Position numbers and translations under genes: made by a program | Part shown: positions 17,287-26,199 of the stretch, piece by piece | Layout: every line of letters starts with the position of its first letter | Position numbering within the stretch: position 1 is the stretch's first letter | NCBI RefSeq assembly: GCF_030413615.1 | Contig: NZ_CP129236.1 | Coordinates: 3,890,001 to 3,954,000, forward strand | Origin: Planococcus shixiaomingii | GTDB lineage: Bacteria; Bacillota; Bacilli; Bacillales_A; Planococcaceae | Direction: 5' to 3' | Length of the DNA: 64,000 nt | The notes under the pieces: model-generated | What the model was told of the DNA's origin: nothing | Database searches by the model: none | The model's input: only the letters and a program-made list of their open reading frames with translations

Positions 17287-19029
17287 CTATAGCTGTATAT
17301 CTCCAAACTCTTCGATCTTCGTTGCCTTAGCTTTGCCGTCCACCACATAGGCATCATGTGCTCTAAGCTGATCAAAATTGAGGTTCGTCAGTGCCTCTAC
17401 TTCCGCAACCCGCACTTGATACGTCTGGTATTCTCCGTAAGAAAACTCCAGATTTCCAATCAAATCCTTTTGTGTTTGGAGATAAGCAGTTGCCGAAAGC
17501 GCTCCTTCACCATTCCTCATGACGGCAATTTTCCAGAATTCAGCAGGAATTTTAAATTCTCCTCGGTACAAATCGTCGTCCTCACTGAATACCGGCCCTG
17601 TAAACACCGTAACTTTCAAGCCATGTGCTTTTGCGTTTTCCAATATATAATCTTCAAGGCCGAGCCATGTTTTTTGGTTAAAGTTTTTATGCTGAGGCGC
17701 ACAATTCGTGAAGTGAAACGTATGCTCATTTGCCCGGATTGCATCCGGTCCCCAGTTCGGATCTTGTCTTCTTGTCAAATGTCCTCGGTCAAGGTCATTC
17801 TTTTCATACAATTCGGGTCCGCTTTGAAACGCTTCTTCCAATCGCGGATCGAAATACCATTTGTCGTTGCCGCGGTTAACATCGACTAGTTCGTTGCCGT
17901 CAATGTTAACCGCGGTATAGAATGCCAGCCTTCTCGATTTGCTCATGGCAATGGAAAAATGCGTATAATCCAAAACCGGTTTGCCGTCTTTCGTCAACGC
18001 CACGTCCTGCGCGATTTCATCCGTTAATACAGGCAACGGAACAGTTAATCCTTCACCCAGGAATGTCGGGTCATATCCGGAAACACCGCTATACCAGTCT
18101 TCTCCAAGCTGTCCGACTTCCATTTGGCCTGCCTCGGCTGCCGGCTCTGAAACGCCTTGCAAAAGCGCAGCCAGCAATTGATGAGGTTCAATAGGACTTT
18201 GCCCAGCAAGAAACGCCAAAATGGAACTGATTCTGATCCCTTCGTTGGCAATCCATTCGGTGTCGTTATCTGGATCACTCACGGCTGCATGGTGAAGCGC
18301 CACCACAATCCACTGGTCGTTAAATACGGGTGAACCGGATGACCCCGCTTCCGTATCGCTTACATAATGAATAAAATCGGGCGATAAAAACCGCACTTCG
18401 TTTTCCCTGACGGTCACCGCTTTAGGTCCGCCTTTTGGATGCTGAATGATCGATACATATTCCCCTTCGAGAATTTTTCCTTTTTGGGGCAACAACGGCA
18501 AAAAGCCGAAACTGGAAAGTTCTGTGCCGTTTCCGGCAGTTTCCTGTACGGCCACCAACGTGAAATCCAGCGTTTCGTCCGTGATGAAGAGTTTGTCTGG
18601 TTCGAAAGCGAAACTGGTTATTTCACGCGGCTTAAAATTTTCATCCATTTCATAGTTGAACTCCGCCGCTGCGTATAAAGCGATTTCTTTTGTTTCCAAC
18701 ACATGATTATTTGTTAACAGCAGCGTAGGAGAAACTAAAAACCCGGTGCCGTACCCTTGAATTTGGCCGTTCCGATTTCGCAATGCAATGCGGCAAACCG
18801 CCCTGCTGGCTTTAGTGCCCGTTTCTAAATAAGCGATAGGCAGCAAATCGCTTTTGTTGATAATGCGTTCTATCGATAACATGTCCTCTGCCTTTACGAC
18901 GCTCGTACGCACCATCATTTTTTCCATCGGATCAAAATCGGCGACCGGTTTTTCGTTCCGTTCTTTTTCAAGCTGCCGATACCTGGCAAGGACTTGCTGT
19001 TTGATGCTTTCCAATCTATATGTTGTCAT
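17287..19029 (-). CDS. Trypsin-like protease fused to a NUC (DNA/RNA non-specific) endonuclease
   Basis: 580 residues with two catalytic domains. Residues ~70-275 are a V8/trypsin-like serine protease with an apparent triad H109 (LLLTNNHVLE), D155 (ETLDFTLVAV) and S231 (EAGSSGSPVF). Residues ~330-565 are a beta-beta-alpha-metal NUC nuclease with the DRGH motif (D414-R-G-H417) and metal-site region TNCAPQHKNFNQKTW. There is no signal peptide or membrane helix, so it should be cytosolic, unlike most NUC nucleases. A protease that cleaves or activates its own nuclease would be a suicide or defence effector; this is inference. A DJ-1-like gene lies 41 nt upstream in the same direction. RBS AAAGGGGTG. 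Confidence 0.88.
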   Translation of the reverse strand: MTTYRLESIKQQVLARYRQLEKERNEKPVADFDPMEKMMVRTSVVKAEDMLSIERIINKSDLLPIAYLETGTKASRAVCRIALRNRNGQIQGYGTGFLVSPTLLLTNNHVLETKEIALYAAAEFNYEMDENFKPREITSFAFEPDKLFITDETLDFTLVAVQETAGNGTELSSFGFLPLLPQKGKILEGEYVSIIQHPKGGPKAVTVRENEVRFLSPDFIHYVSDTEAGSSGSPVFNDQWIVVALHHAAVSDPDNDTEWIANEGIRISSILAFLAGQSPIEPHQLLAALLQGVSEPAAEAGQMEVGQLGEDWYSGVSGYDPTFLGEGLTVPLPVLTDEIAQDVALTKDGKPVLDYTHFSIAMSKSRRLAFYTAVNIDGNELVDVNRGNDKWYFDPRLEEAFQSGPELYEKNDLDRGHLTRRQDPNWGPDAIRANEHTFHFTNCAPQHKNFNQKTWLGLEDYILENAKAHGLKVTVFTGPVFSEDDDLYRGEFKIPAEFWKIAVMRNGEGALSATAYLQTQKDLIGNLEFSYGEYQTYQVRVAEVEALTNLNFDQLRAHDAYVVDGKAKATKIEEFGDIQL

Positions 19030-19070
19030 CTATTGCGTGCACCCCTTTGGCGATAATAAATGCGGAAATT

Positions 19071-19700
19071 TTATTTCGGACTGTTTTCACCGCTAACTTG
19101 TTTCACATATTCGTGATAGCCCACTTTAAAGACTTGATACCATTCTTCTATTTCTTCTTGCGGAAAAGCATCTAAAGCCAGCAATACTTCTTTTCCAAAT
19201 TCCAAAAATGCTGTCCCGTTGGCTGTAATGACGTTTCCGCTTCTGACCACTTGCTGATGAAGATATTGCGTCTCCCCGGTATAATCGCTTCCTGCCCAGT
19301 CTTTCAGTTCTTCTAATTGATTGCTCGTGTGGTCAATGTCATTAAGCAATCCATTTTTTCCCGCAAACACCGTAGCGTCGCAAATCGCACCCAGAACAAG
19401 CTTGCTGTCCAGCGCTTTTTGGACAAGTTGCATTACTTGCCCGCTCGCTTCTTTTCGCCACGAATTCCCGCCGATTAAAATTACACCTGCATATCCATCT
19501 TTTACTGATGCCAGATCGTAATCCGGCAGTACCGTAAAGCCGCCAATTGACCTTACCGGTTCTTTTGTCAACGATACTGTTTTCACAAGATACTTCTGCT
19601 CCGCTCCTTCGGTTTCTGGCGCCTGATTTAGTGCTGCGGCGAGTGAAGCGGCTTCCCAATCCGCAAACTCATCCAAGATGACAATCAAAACTTCTTTCAT
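19071..19700 (-). CDS. DJ-1/PfpI family (class I glutamine-amidotransferase-like) protein
   Basis: 209 residues of the DJ-1/PfpI superfamily: beta-strand VLIVILDEFADWEAA, GVILIGG with the acidic-elbow region, and the nucleophile elbow GAICDATVF, where C replaces the usual ICGAT context with D. Members act as chaperones, glyoxalase/deglycase-like or stress proteins; a type resembling B. subtilis YoaZ is likely. The ATG at 19700 has AAGGAG 8 nt upstream; a GTG nine bases earlier touches the RBS. It precedes the protease-nuclease gene by 41 nt and may be co-transcribed. Confidence 0.82.
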   Translation of the reverse strand: MKEVLIVILDEFADWEAASLAAALNQAPETEGAEQKYLVKTVSLTKEPVRSIGGFTVLPDYDLASVKDGYAGVILIGGNSWRKEASGQVMQLVQKALDSKLVLGAICDATVFAGKNGLLNDIDHTSNQLEELKDWAGSDYTGETQYLHQQVVRSGNVITANGTAFLEFGKEVLLALDAFPQEEIEEWYQVFKVGYHEYVKQVSGENSPK

Positions 19701-19956
19701 CCCGATCACTCCTTATTATTTAAAAATTCCGTCTTTATTTGGCATTATAACATAGTAGCGGTTTGCCAACAGAGCGGCAGCTGGTCCAGGCAATAAATGG
19801 CGGATCCATTGCCAACACTCAGCTTTGTTACTTGCCCATTCACATTTTCACTATTCTGCAAAATTGTTTATTCTTTTCCATTTCACTCTTTCAATTTAAC
19901 GATAAAATGATAGACTGAAACAAACTTTCGAAGAACAGATTTAAGGAGGAACACGA

Positions 19957-21168
19957 GTGGCTGCTTTTTTTCTGATCATCATCTATTTAGCTTTTATCAG
20001 TTTAGGTTTGCCTGATTCGTTATTGGGGGTCACATGGCCCGTGATGCAATCGGAATTTGGCGCTCCTCTTGAAACTGCCGGTCTTCTTTTTATGGTGATT
20101 GCAGGCGGTACGATTGTATCGAGTTTAATGAGCGGCACCGTAATAAAGCGGTTTGGAACAGGTAAAGTCGCCTTTGTCAGTTCTGTTATGACGGCCGCGG
20201 CTTTAGTGGGCTTCTCTTTTTCACCGTCGCTTGTTTGGCTCTTTTTATGCGCTATTCCTCTTGGTCTAGGGGCAGGAGCCATTGATGCGGGGTTGAACAA
20301 TTACGTCGCAGCTCACTACAAAGCCCATCATATGAATTGGCTGCATTGTTTTTGGGGAGTCGGTGCCACTCTTGGTCCGATTGTAATGGCTTCCTTTATC
20401 TCTGGAAATAATTCATGGCGCAATGGCTACCTGGCCATTGCCGGCATTCAGTTGCTGCTCGTTGTCATTCTGTTTTTAGCGCTGCCATTATGGGACAGAA
20501 TTGCCGTCTCTCCTTTAAGTAAAGAACCGGAACAAGAAAAAAGCGCTGACGGACAGACTGTGAAGCCTTTCCAGATCAAAGGCGTTAAGCTGACACTCAT
20601 CGCTTTCCTGTTTTATTGTGGAGCAGAATCGGCCATTGGCCTTTGGGGCAGCAGCTTTTTGGTAAACGTTAAAGACCTATCCATTGAGACGGCCGCCAAA
20701 TGGGTTTCACTTTATTTTGCCGGCATTACGGTTGGCCGCTTTGTGACCGGATTTATCTCCTTAAAAATCAGCAACTACACGCTTATTCGAACCGGCCAAG
20801 CAATGGCGCTCGGGGGTGCAATCTTGCTGTTGCTGCCTTTGCCAGCCATTTTTTCGCTAGTCGGCTTTGTTTTAATCGGATTGGGGTTAGCTCCGATTTT
20901 CCCAAGCATGCTTCATGAAACACCGACGCGCTTTGGGAAAGAACATTCGCAGACCATTATGGGTTACCAAATGGCCCTTGCTTATACAGGCAGTACTTTT
21001 TTGCCGCCACTTCTCGGTTTCATGGCATCCCAATCTACAATAGCTATCTTCCCGTTCGTAATTGCTATTTTTATTGCAGCGATGTTTTTGAGTTCGGAAT
21101 TGTTGAATGCCTTTTTAAAAAAGAAGCATTTGCTGAGCGGCCAAAAGAAAAAAACGACTGTATTTTAA
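19957..21168 (+). CDS. MFS transporter (sugar-permease-like)
   Basis: 403 residues, 12 predicted membrane helices in two six-helix halves separated by a charged loop (~185-205). The N-terminus (IYLAFISLGLPDSLLGVTWPVM) and ALIDAGLNNYVA-type motif in helix 4-5 resemble the FucP/YfkF-like branch of the major facilitator superfamily, which includes sugar transporters, but the substrate is not identifiable. The start is a GTG at 19957 behind TAAGGAGG. It is divergent from the DJ-1 gene across ~250 bp and transcribed alone. Confidence 0.85.
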   Translation: MAAFFLIIIYLAFISLGLPDSLLGVTWPVMQSEFGAPLETAGLLFMVIAGGTIVSSLMSGTVIKRFGTGKVAFVSSVMTAAALVGFSFSPSLVWLFLCAIPLGLGAGAIDAGLNNYVAAHYKAHHMNWLHCFWGVGATLGPIVMASFISGNNSWRNGYLAIAGIQLLLVVILFLALPLWDRIAVSPLSKEPEQEKSADGQTVKPFQIKGVKLTLIAFLFYCGAESAIGLWGSSFLVNVKDLSIETAAKWVSLYFAGITVGRFVTGFISLKISNYTLIRTGQAMALGGAILLLLPLPAIFSLVGFVLIGLGLAPIFPSMLHETPTRFGKEHSQTIMGYQMALAYTGSTFLPPLLGFMASQSTIAIFPFVIAIFIAAMFLSSELLNAFLKKKHLLSGQKKKTTVF

Positions 21169-21268
21169 TTGGTGTATGTTTAATTAAAGACGGGAGCTCT
21201 GAGCATGGCTTCCGCACCGCTTTGCTTACTTCGAGACATTAAAGTACGGTGGAGTGAAATGAAAAAAA

Positions 21269-21326
21269 GGCTATCGAGAGTTTCTCGATAGCCTGACAAA
21301 AAGAGCTCTTTGTTGAGCTCTTTTTG
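21269..21326 (-). terminator. Tandem terminators of the trxB-like gene
   Basis: Two hairpins back to back. Plus 21297-21326 has arms AAAAAGAGCTC/GAGCTCTTTTT; plus 21269-21293 has an 11-bp stem (GGCTATCGAGA) followed on the minus strand by seven T. Both are read by minus-strand transcription from the thioredoxin reductase gene. Confidence 0.87.
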
Positions 21327-21339
21327 TATACCATTAACT

Positions 21340-22314
21340 TTATGTGCTTTTATTATACGAGGGTTCTGACAAAGTTTGGCTCCAGTCGATGATTTCCTGG
21401 CCTTCCAGATAGCGCTCGGTGTCCATAGCTGCCATGCAGCCGGATCCTGCAGCGGTGATAGCTTGGCGGTATTTCTTGTCCTGTACATCACCGCATGCGA
21501 AGATGCCCGGAATGTTTGTCTCTGTGGTGCCAGGCTTCACTTGGATATAACCGGTTTCGTCCGTATCGAGTTGGCCATTCAGAAAAGCCGTGTTTGGAGT
21601 ATGGCCGATGGCGACGAAAATGCCATCCGTTTCGATCACTTCAAGCTCCCCGGTTTCTCCATTCCGGACTTCAAGACCGGTCACTTTCGTGCCATTGTTC
21701 ATCACTGCGACCGGGGTATTGTTCAGTTTCCACGAAATCTTCTCATTTTGCCGTGCGCGGTCCTGCATAATTTTAGAAGCACGCAATTCGTCCCGTCGAT
21801 GAACGACTGTCACTTCTGAAGCGAAACGTGTCAGGAAGCTCGCTTCTTCCATAGCCGAGTCGCCGCCTCCGACCACAATGATTTTTTTCCCGCGATAGAA
21901 AAAGCCGTCGCAGGTGGCACACGTGCTGACACCTGTTCCGATACTATCGAGCTCTCCAGGGATATGCAGGAGCTTTGCCGATGCACCCGTCGACAGGATC
22001 AATGCCTCGGTCTGTATTTCTCCCAAGCCGCTGATTTGCAGCTTGAATGGTCTTTGTGAGGTATCTACGGCTGTCGCCCAACCGCTTTTAAAAACCGCAC
22101 CGAAACGTTCCGCCTGTTTTCGCATATTGTCCATTAGTTCCGGTCCCATAATGCCGTCGACAAAACCGGGGAAATTTTCGATTTCCGTCGTCAGTGTCAG
22201 TTGGCCGCCGGGCTGGTCTCCATCAATGATCAAAGGGTTCATATTGGCTCTTGCCAAGTAAATTGCCGCGGTCAAACCGGCAGGGCCTGTTCCCAGAATT
22301 ACTACTTTATGCAT
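21340..22314 (-). CDS. trxB: Thioredoxin reductase
   Basis: 324 residues, a low-molecular-weight TrxB flavoprotein that passes electrons from NADPH to thioredoxin. It has the FAD motif VILGTGPAGLTAAIYLARA, the redox pair C132-A-T-C135, the NADPH motif VVGGGDSAMEEA with HRRDELRAS, and the C-terminal FACGDVQDKKYRQAITAAGSG. I chose the ATG at 22314, with GGAGG 8 nt upstream, over an ATG 33 bases earlier. It lies downstream of arsC and arsR on the same strand. Since this ArsC type is recycled by thioredoxin, the copy may be devoted to arsenate reduction, though a ~180-bp gap separates them. Confidence 0.93.
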   Translation of the reverse strand: MHKVVILGTGPAGLTAAIYLARANMNPLIIDGDQPGGQLTLTTEIENFPGFVDGIMGPELMDNMRKQAERFGAVFKSGWATAVDTSQRPFKLQISGLGEIQTEALILSTGASAKLLHIPGELDSIGTGVSTCATCDGFFYRGKKIIVVGGGDSAMEEASFLTRFASEVTVVHRRDELRASKIMQDRARQNEKISWKLNNTPVAVMNNGTKVTGLEVRNGETGELEVIETDGIFVAIGHTPNTAFLNGQLDTDETGYIQVKPGTTETNIPGIFACGDVQDKKYRQAITAAGSGCMAAMDTERYLEGQEIIDWSQTLSEPSYNKST

Positions 22315-22500
22315 AATCGGCGCCTCCAATTCAGGATGAATTTTCAACTCATTACAGTTTACCTATTCTTCCAACTTGTAAGATTCCAATGGCTTCAGTA
22401 ATTTTTAATTCTTTATAAATACCCCAGTTTCTCGCCGTTCAACCTATTTCTTGCACTAAGAAAATTCTCAACTTCGCGCCTTGTCTTTGAGGTTGTTTGA

Positions 22501-22920
22501 TCAGTTGCCTGTCTTCTCAAATTGCTTAATCCGTGCGCCAATTGCATCGCGGACGTTTTGGAAAACCGTCCATTTTTCTTCTTCCGTGCCTTGTGCTTTT
22601 GCCGGATCTTCGAATCCCCAATGCTCACGCCTTACATGAGGCGGTGTCATCGGACATTTGTCCGCTGCGTCTCCGCAAAGTGTGACAACAAAATCTGCGT
22701 TATTTAAAATATCGTTGTCGATGATATCAGATGTTTGGCTTGAAATATCGATTCCCACTTCGTTCATCGCCTTCACCGCATTCGGGTTCAAGCCGTGCGC
22801 TTCGATTCCGGCGCTCAGCACCTGCCACTCGTCTCCAAGAATTTCTTTGCCCCAGCCTTCAGCCATTTGGCTGCGGCATGAGTTGCCTGTGCATAGGAAG
22901 TACAATGTTTTTTTCGTCAT
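22501..22920 (-). CDS. arsC: Thioredoxin-coupled arsenate reductase
   Basis: 139 residues of the low-molecular-weight-phosphatase-like ArsC family (B. subtilis/S. aureus pI258 type). The P-loop C10-TGNS-C15-R and the redox cascade cysteines C82 and C89 ([10 protein letters not shown]) are all present, so the triple-cysteine mechanism should work: arsenate is reduced to arsenite and the enzyme is regenerated by thioredoxin. It lies 31 nt after arsR in the same direction. No arsenite pump (arsB/acr3) lies next to it in the window, which is unusual. Confidence 0.93.
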   Translation of the reverse strand: MTKKTLYFLCTGNSCRSQMAEGWGKEILGDEWQVLSAGIEAHGLNPNAVKAMNEVGIDISSQTSDIIDNDILNNADFVVTLCGDAADKCPMTPPHVRREHWGFEDPAKAQGTEEEKWTVFQNVRDAIGARIKQFEKTGN

Positions 22921-22951
22921 AATGTAAAACTCCTTTTCAAATCAACTTTTT

Positions 22952-23302
22952 TTATTCGCAAGTAATTCTAAGTCCCTGCTTTTCCAATTCTGCAATCCGC
23001 TCATCCTGGCTTGGAATAAATCCAAGGATTTTCAGCACGATTTCATACATATCGCTTTTCTTATTCAATGAATAAAAGATCCATTGGCCTTTGCGGGTTT
23101 CCTTCACCAAACCGGCGTCCCGAAGTTTCCGGAGGTGCTGGCTGATGGCCGATTGGCTAATATCGAAGAGTGCTACAAACTCGCAGACACAGCATTCGTT
23201 CTTCTCCAACAGTTTCATCATCGCAAGCCTTGTCTTGTCCCCCAATAACTTCAGAACCAGGCTGGCTTTCTCAATTTCTATTTCACTTGCCTTCACTTCC
23301 AT
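22952..23302 (-). CDS. arsR: ArsR/SmtB-family metalloregulatory repressor
   Basis: 116 residues with a winged helix (ISQSAISQHLRKLRDAGLVKETRKGQW). Just before it lies NECCVCEF, the arsenite-binding CVC motif (C38, C40) of helix alpha-3 plus C37. It should release DNA on binding As(III) or Sb(III). It is the first gene of the arsR-arsC(-trxB) unit; the operator-like palindrome overlies its promoter. The ATG choice is clear from length (family usual 100-120). Confidence 0.9.
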   Translation of the reverse strand: MEVKASEIEIEKASLVLKLLGDKTRLAMMKLLEKNECCVCEFVALFDISQSAISQHLRKLRDAGLVKETRKGQWIFYSLNKKSDMYEIVLKILGFIPSQDERIAELEKQGLRITCE

Positions 23303-23352
23303 GCCGCCTTCACCTCACTCGTATTGAACTGCGCTTCACACCGCTTCTTAAC

Positions 23353-23381
23353 AGTATATTAGCATATCCTTATATACTCAA
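23353..23381 (-). promoter_or_regulatory. arsR promoter with overlapping ArsR operator
   Basis: On the minus strand: -35 TTGAGT (plus 23376-23381), 17-bp spacer, -10 TATACT (plus 23353-23358). The inverted repeat AGTATAT (23353-23359) / ATATACT (23372-23378) covers the promoter, the place expected for autoregulation by ArsR. Confidence 0.72.
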
Positions 23382-23394
23382 CCTGCTTTTTACT

Positions 23395-23443
23395 TACAAA
23401 AAACACATTCACAAAAGTGTTGAGACACTTAAGGAATGTGTTT
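23395..23443 (-). terminator. Terminator of the histidine phosphatase gene
   Basis: 10-bp arms at 23401-23410 and 23434-23443, an inner stem (AAGTGT/ACACTT), and a minus-strand T run at plus 23395-23401. Confidence 0.82.
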
Positions 23444-23445
23444 GC

Positions 23446-24015
23446 TTACTCTAACAAGGAATAGGAAATACAGTTCCAGTGTTTTGTCCCTAGTTTCCTT
23501 TCACCTTTCCATCCTGCTTTCTGCAATTCTTTTGCTATCAACATGTTGAAAAAGCCATGTCCGATTAGCACTACTGATTGGTGTTGATCCGTATAGCCGA
23601 TTAATTGCTGCGCCGCTTTTTTTGCTCTTAATCTTGCCTTTCTTAGAGACTCGCAATTTTTGGAATATCCACCGAACCATAACAACCTTAAAGAAATTGC
23701 CCAAAAACTTGGCCGTAATTTTAAACCGAATAACTTCATCGAACCGGCAGGCAACTCTACTTCCCGAAACAGCGGACTTGAAATGAGGTTTGCATGCGGG
23801 TTTATCAACATAGCCGATTCCACAGATCTTTTTAAATCACTCGTAATCACAATGCTCGCTTCCGCTGCTTTTCTAAGCGTCTCAGGAGGACAAACAAATT
23901 CTTCATCAATTCCATGCGAATTATAATTCTCAATCCACTGATTGAACTCCCGGAAAGTTACTGCACCACTTTGGACCCATTGGGATTTTCCATGTCGGAT
24001 CATTGATATTTCCAT
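23446..24015 (-). CDS. Histidine phosphatase family protein
   Basis: 189 residues of the phosphoglycerate-mutase-like branch. The catalytic motif is near the start (SMIRHGKSQW), followed by VITSDLKRSVESA (second Arg), REVELP, and the C-terminal catalytic His in VVLIGHGFFNMLIA. The ATG at 24015 has AAGGAG 6 nt upstream; a start 42 bases earlier lacks one. Substrate is unknown; small-molecule phosphatase or SixA-like roles are possible. Monocistronic, ends at its own terminator, with a hydrophobic LRPSFWAISLRLLWFGG segment in mid-protein. Confidence 0.82.
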   Translation of the reverse strand: MEISMIRHGKSQWVQSGAVTFREFNQWIENYNSHGIDEEFVCPPETLRKAAEASIVITSDLKRSVESAMLINPHANLISSPLFREVELPAGSMKLFGLKLRPSFWAISLRLLWFGGYSKNCESLRKARLRAKKAAQQLIGYTDQHQSVVLIGHGFFNMLIAKELQKAGWKGERKLGTKHWNCISYSLLE

Positions 24016-24219
24016 ACTCTTCTCCTTGGATTTCTTTAATAAAAACTCATGTACCATGAAATGTCTTTTTCAAAAGTGTACGCCATCAACAAAATCAAAA
24101 CAAATCAGGAATATTTAGGGCAAAACCCTTTATTATTTTTTAACAATTCTGACATTTATGATGATAAAATAGAAAAAGCTTTAATTCAACTTTAAACAAC
24201 ATTACAAGGAGGATAAAAG

Positions 24220-26151
24220 ATGAGTCCAAAAACAACATCGCCCTACGGTAGCTGGAAATCCCCTATTACTGCCGAGTTGATCACCCAGGACACGGTAACC
24301 CTTGAGAGCGTTGCTTTTTACGGAGAAGATATTTACTGGATAGAAGAACTTCCTGCTGAAGCAGGACGCAACACCGTGATGAAAAAATCCAAAGACGGGA
24401 ACGTTACCGAACTTACTCCTGCACCTTTTAATGTTCGGTCTCGCGTCCATGAGTACGGCGGAGCTCCATTTTTAGCCCATCAATCCCAACTCTTTTTCTC
24501 CAATTTCGAGGACAATTTGCTTTACCTGCGGCAGGAAAACGGCTCGATTCACCCCATTACATCCGACTCTAATCACCGCTACGCCGATGCTTCAATTGAT
24601 GCTTCGCACGGCCGTCTTTACTGGGTCCGTGAAGACCATACCGAATCGGCGATTTTTGCTGAAACGACGATTGTTGCTATGGATTTGGACGGCAACAACG
24701 AAATCGTTATTGTATCCGGCAATGAGTTTTACTCTAACCCCCGCATCAGCCCGGATGCAAAGCAACTGGCTTACCTGACTTGGAACCATCCGAACATGCC
24801 TTGGGATGAAACGGAACTTTGGACTGCAGATTTAAACGATGATGGGTCTGTTTCCAATGCCAAAAGAGTAGCAGGCGGTACTAATGAATCCATTATCCAG
24901 CCGGTCTGGTCACCGGACGGGGTGCTGTATTTTTTGTCCGACCGGTCGAATTGGTGGAACATCATGCGCTTGAACAACGGAGAAGTTGAAGAGGTCTGCC
25001 CTATGGAAGCCGAGTTCGGCTCACCCAGCTGGATTTTCGGGAAATCCGATTATGACTTTATCGATGAAACGACAATCATTGCTTCCTACGTGCAAAACGG
25101 AAGGCAGCATTTGGCAAAAATCGACGTGCAAAATGGTACGGTTTCTCCAGTTGAAACTGGCTTTAGCTTGTTTTATTCAATCCATTCAAATGGCCAAAAA
25201 ATTACTTTTATCGCTGCGTCGCCAACCCAATTCCCTCGCGTCGTCCGAGTGGATTTGGATGGCAAGCAAGTTGAAGAAATCCGGCTATCCTCCAGCTTAA
25301 CTTTGGATGAAAATTACTTGTCCTTGCCGGAACCGATTGAATTTCCGACCGAAGGCGGCAAAACAGCGCACGCCATCTATTACCGTCCGAAGAACGCTGA
25401 CTACATGGCGCCAGCGGATGAGAAACCGCCTTTATTGGTGCACGTCCATGGGGGGCCGACCAGCGCATCCCCAGCTATACTCGACCTTGCGTTTACGCAA
25501 TACTGGACAAGCCGCGGATTCGCGGTAGTTGATGTGAACTACGGCGGTTCTACTGGCTATGGACGCGAGTACCGGGAACGATTAAGAGGCAATTGGGGAA
25601 TTGTCGATGTGCAGGATTGTGCGAATGCAGTGCGCTACCTCGTAGAACAAGGCGAAGTTGACAGCAACCGGGTTGCCATAGCTGGAGGCAGCGCCGGCGG
25701 CTACACGACGCTGGCTTCCTTGGCCTTCACCGATGTGTATAAAGCCGGAGCAAGTTATTTTGGGTTAAGTGAATTGGAGGTTTTTGCGACAGAAACCCAT
25801 AAATTTGAGTCGAGATACATGGACAGCATGCTGGGACCTTATCCGGAAGCCAAACAAGTCTATTACGATCGCTCCCCTATCAATTTTACAGATCAGTTGT
25901 CTTGCCCGGTCATTTTCTTTCAAGGGCTTGATGACAAAATCGTTCCTCCCAACCAAGCAGAATTGATGGTAGAAGCCTTAAAAGAAAAAGGTTTGCCGGT
26001 TGCGTATTTAGCTTTTGAAGGCGAAGGCCACGGCTTCCGGATGGATCAAAATATCAAGCGGTCGATTGAAGGCGAGCTGTACTTCTATAGCAAAGTCTTT
26101 GGCTTTACCCCTTCTGATGATATTGAACCGGTGCCGATTGATAATCTTTGA
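24220..26151 (+). CDS. S9-family prolyl oligopeptidase-like peptidase
   Basis: 643 residues. The N-terminal ~370 form a beta-propeller (repeated YLSPDGKQLAY-like blades); the C-terminal ~260 are an alpha/beta hydrolase with the charge relay S491 (GGSAGGY), D571/D572 (GLDDKIVPP) and H604 (EGEGHGF). The HGGPTS oxyanion motif is present. Such dipeptidyl aminopeptidase/acylaminoacyl-peptidases cleave small peptides in the cytosol; there is no signal peptide. RBS AAGGAGG 7 nt before ATG. Single-gene transcript. Confidence 0.92.
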   Translation: MSPKTTSPYGSWKSPITAELITQDTVTLESVAFYGEDIYWIEELPAEAGRNTVMKKSKDGNVTELTPAPFNVRSRVHEYGGAPFLAHQSQLFFSNFEDNLLYLRQENGSIHPITSDSNHRYADASIDASHGRLYWVREDHTESAIFAETTIVAMDLDGNNEIVIVSGNEFYSNPRISPDAKQLAYLTWNHPNMPWDETELWTADLNDDGSVSNAKRVAGGTNESIIQPVWSPDGVLYFLSDRSNWWNIMRLNNGEVEEVCPMEAEFGSPSWIFGKSDYDFIDETTIIASYVQNGRQHLAKIDVQNGTVSPVETGFSLFYSIHSNGQKITFIAASPTQFPRVVRVDLDGKQVEEIRLSSSLTLDENYLSLPEPIEFPTEGGKTAHAIYYRPKNADYMAPADEKPPLLVHVHGGPTSASPAILDLAFTQYWTSRGFAVVDVNYGGSTGYGREYRERLRGNWGIVDVQDCANAVRYLVEQGEVDSNRVAIAGGSAGGYTTLASLAFTDVYKAGASYFGLSELEVFATETHKFESRYMDSMLGPYPEAKQVYYDRSPINFTDQLSCPVIFFQGLDDKIVPPNQAELMVEALKEKGLPVAYLAFEGEGHGFRMDQNIKRSIEGELYFYSKVFGFTPSDDIEPVPIDNL

Positions 26152-26164
26152 ACAGATTAAAAGA

Positions 26165-26196
26165 GGAAGCTCTGATAGTGTGGTACCTTAGCTTCC
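26165..26196 (+). terminator. Hairpin after the S9 peptidase gene
   Basis: Arms GGAAGCT and AGCTTCC, 14 nt after the stop codon, without a good T tract. It resembles, at roughly 60%, the hairpin at 26609-26645 on the far side of the repeat element and could be a decayed duplicate. Confidence 0.5.
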
Positions 26197-26199
26197 GAG

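Noticed and set aside
21180..21491. 103-codon minus-strand frame at the end of trxB
   Set aside because: Spans two terminators and overlaps trxB in another frame.
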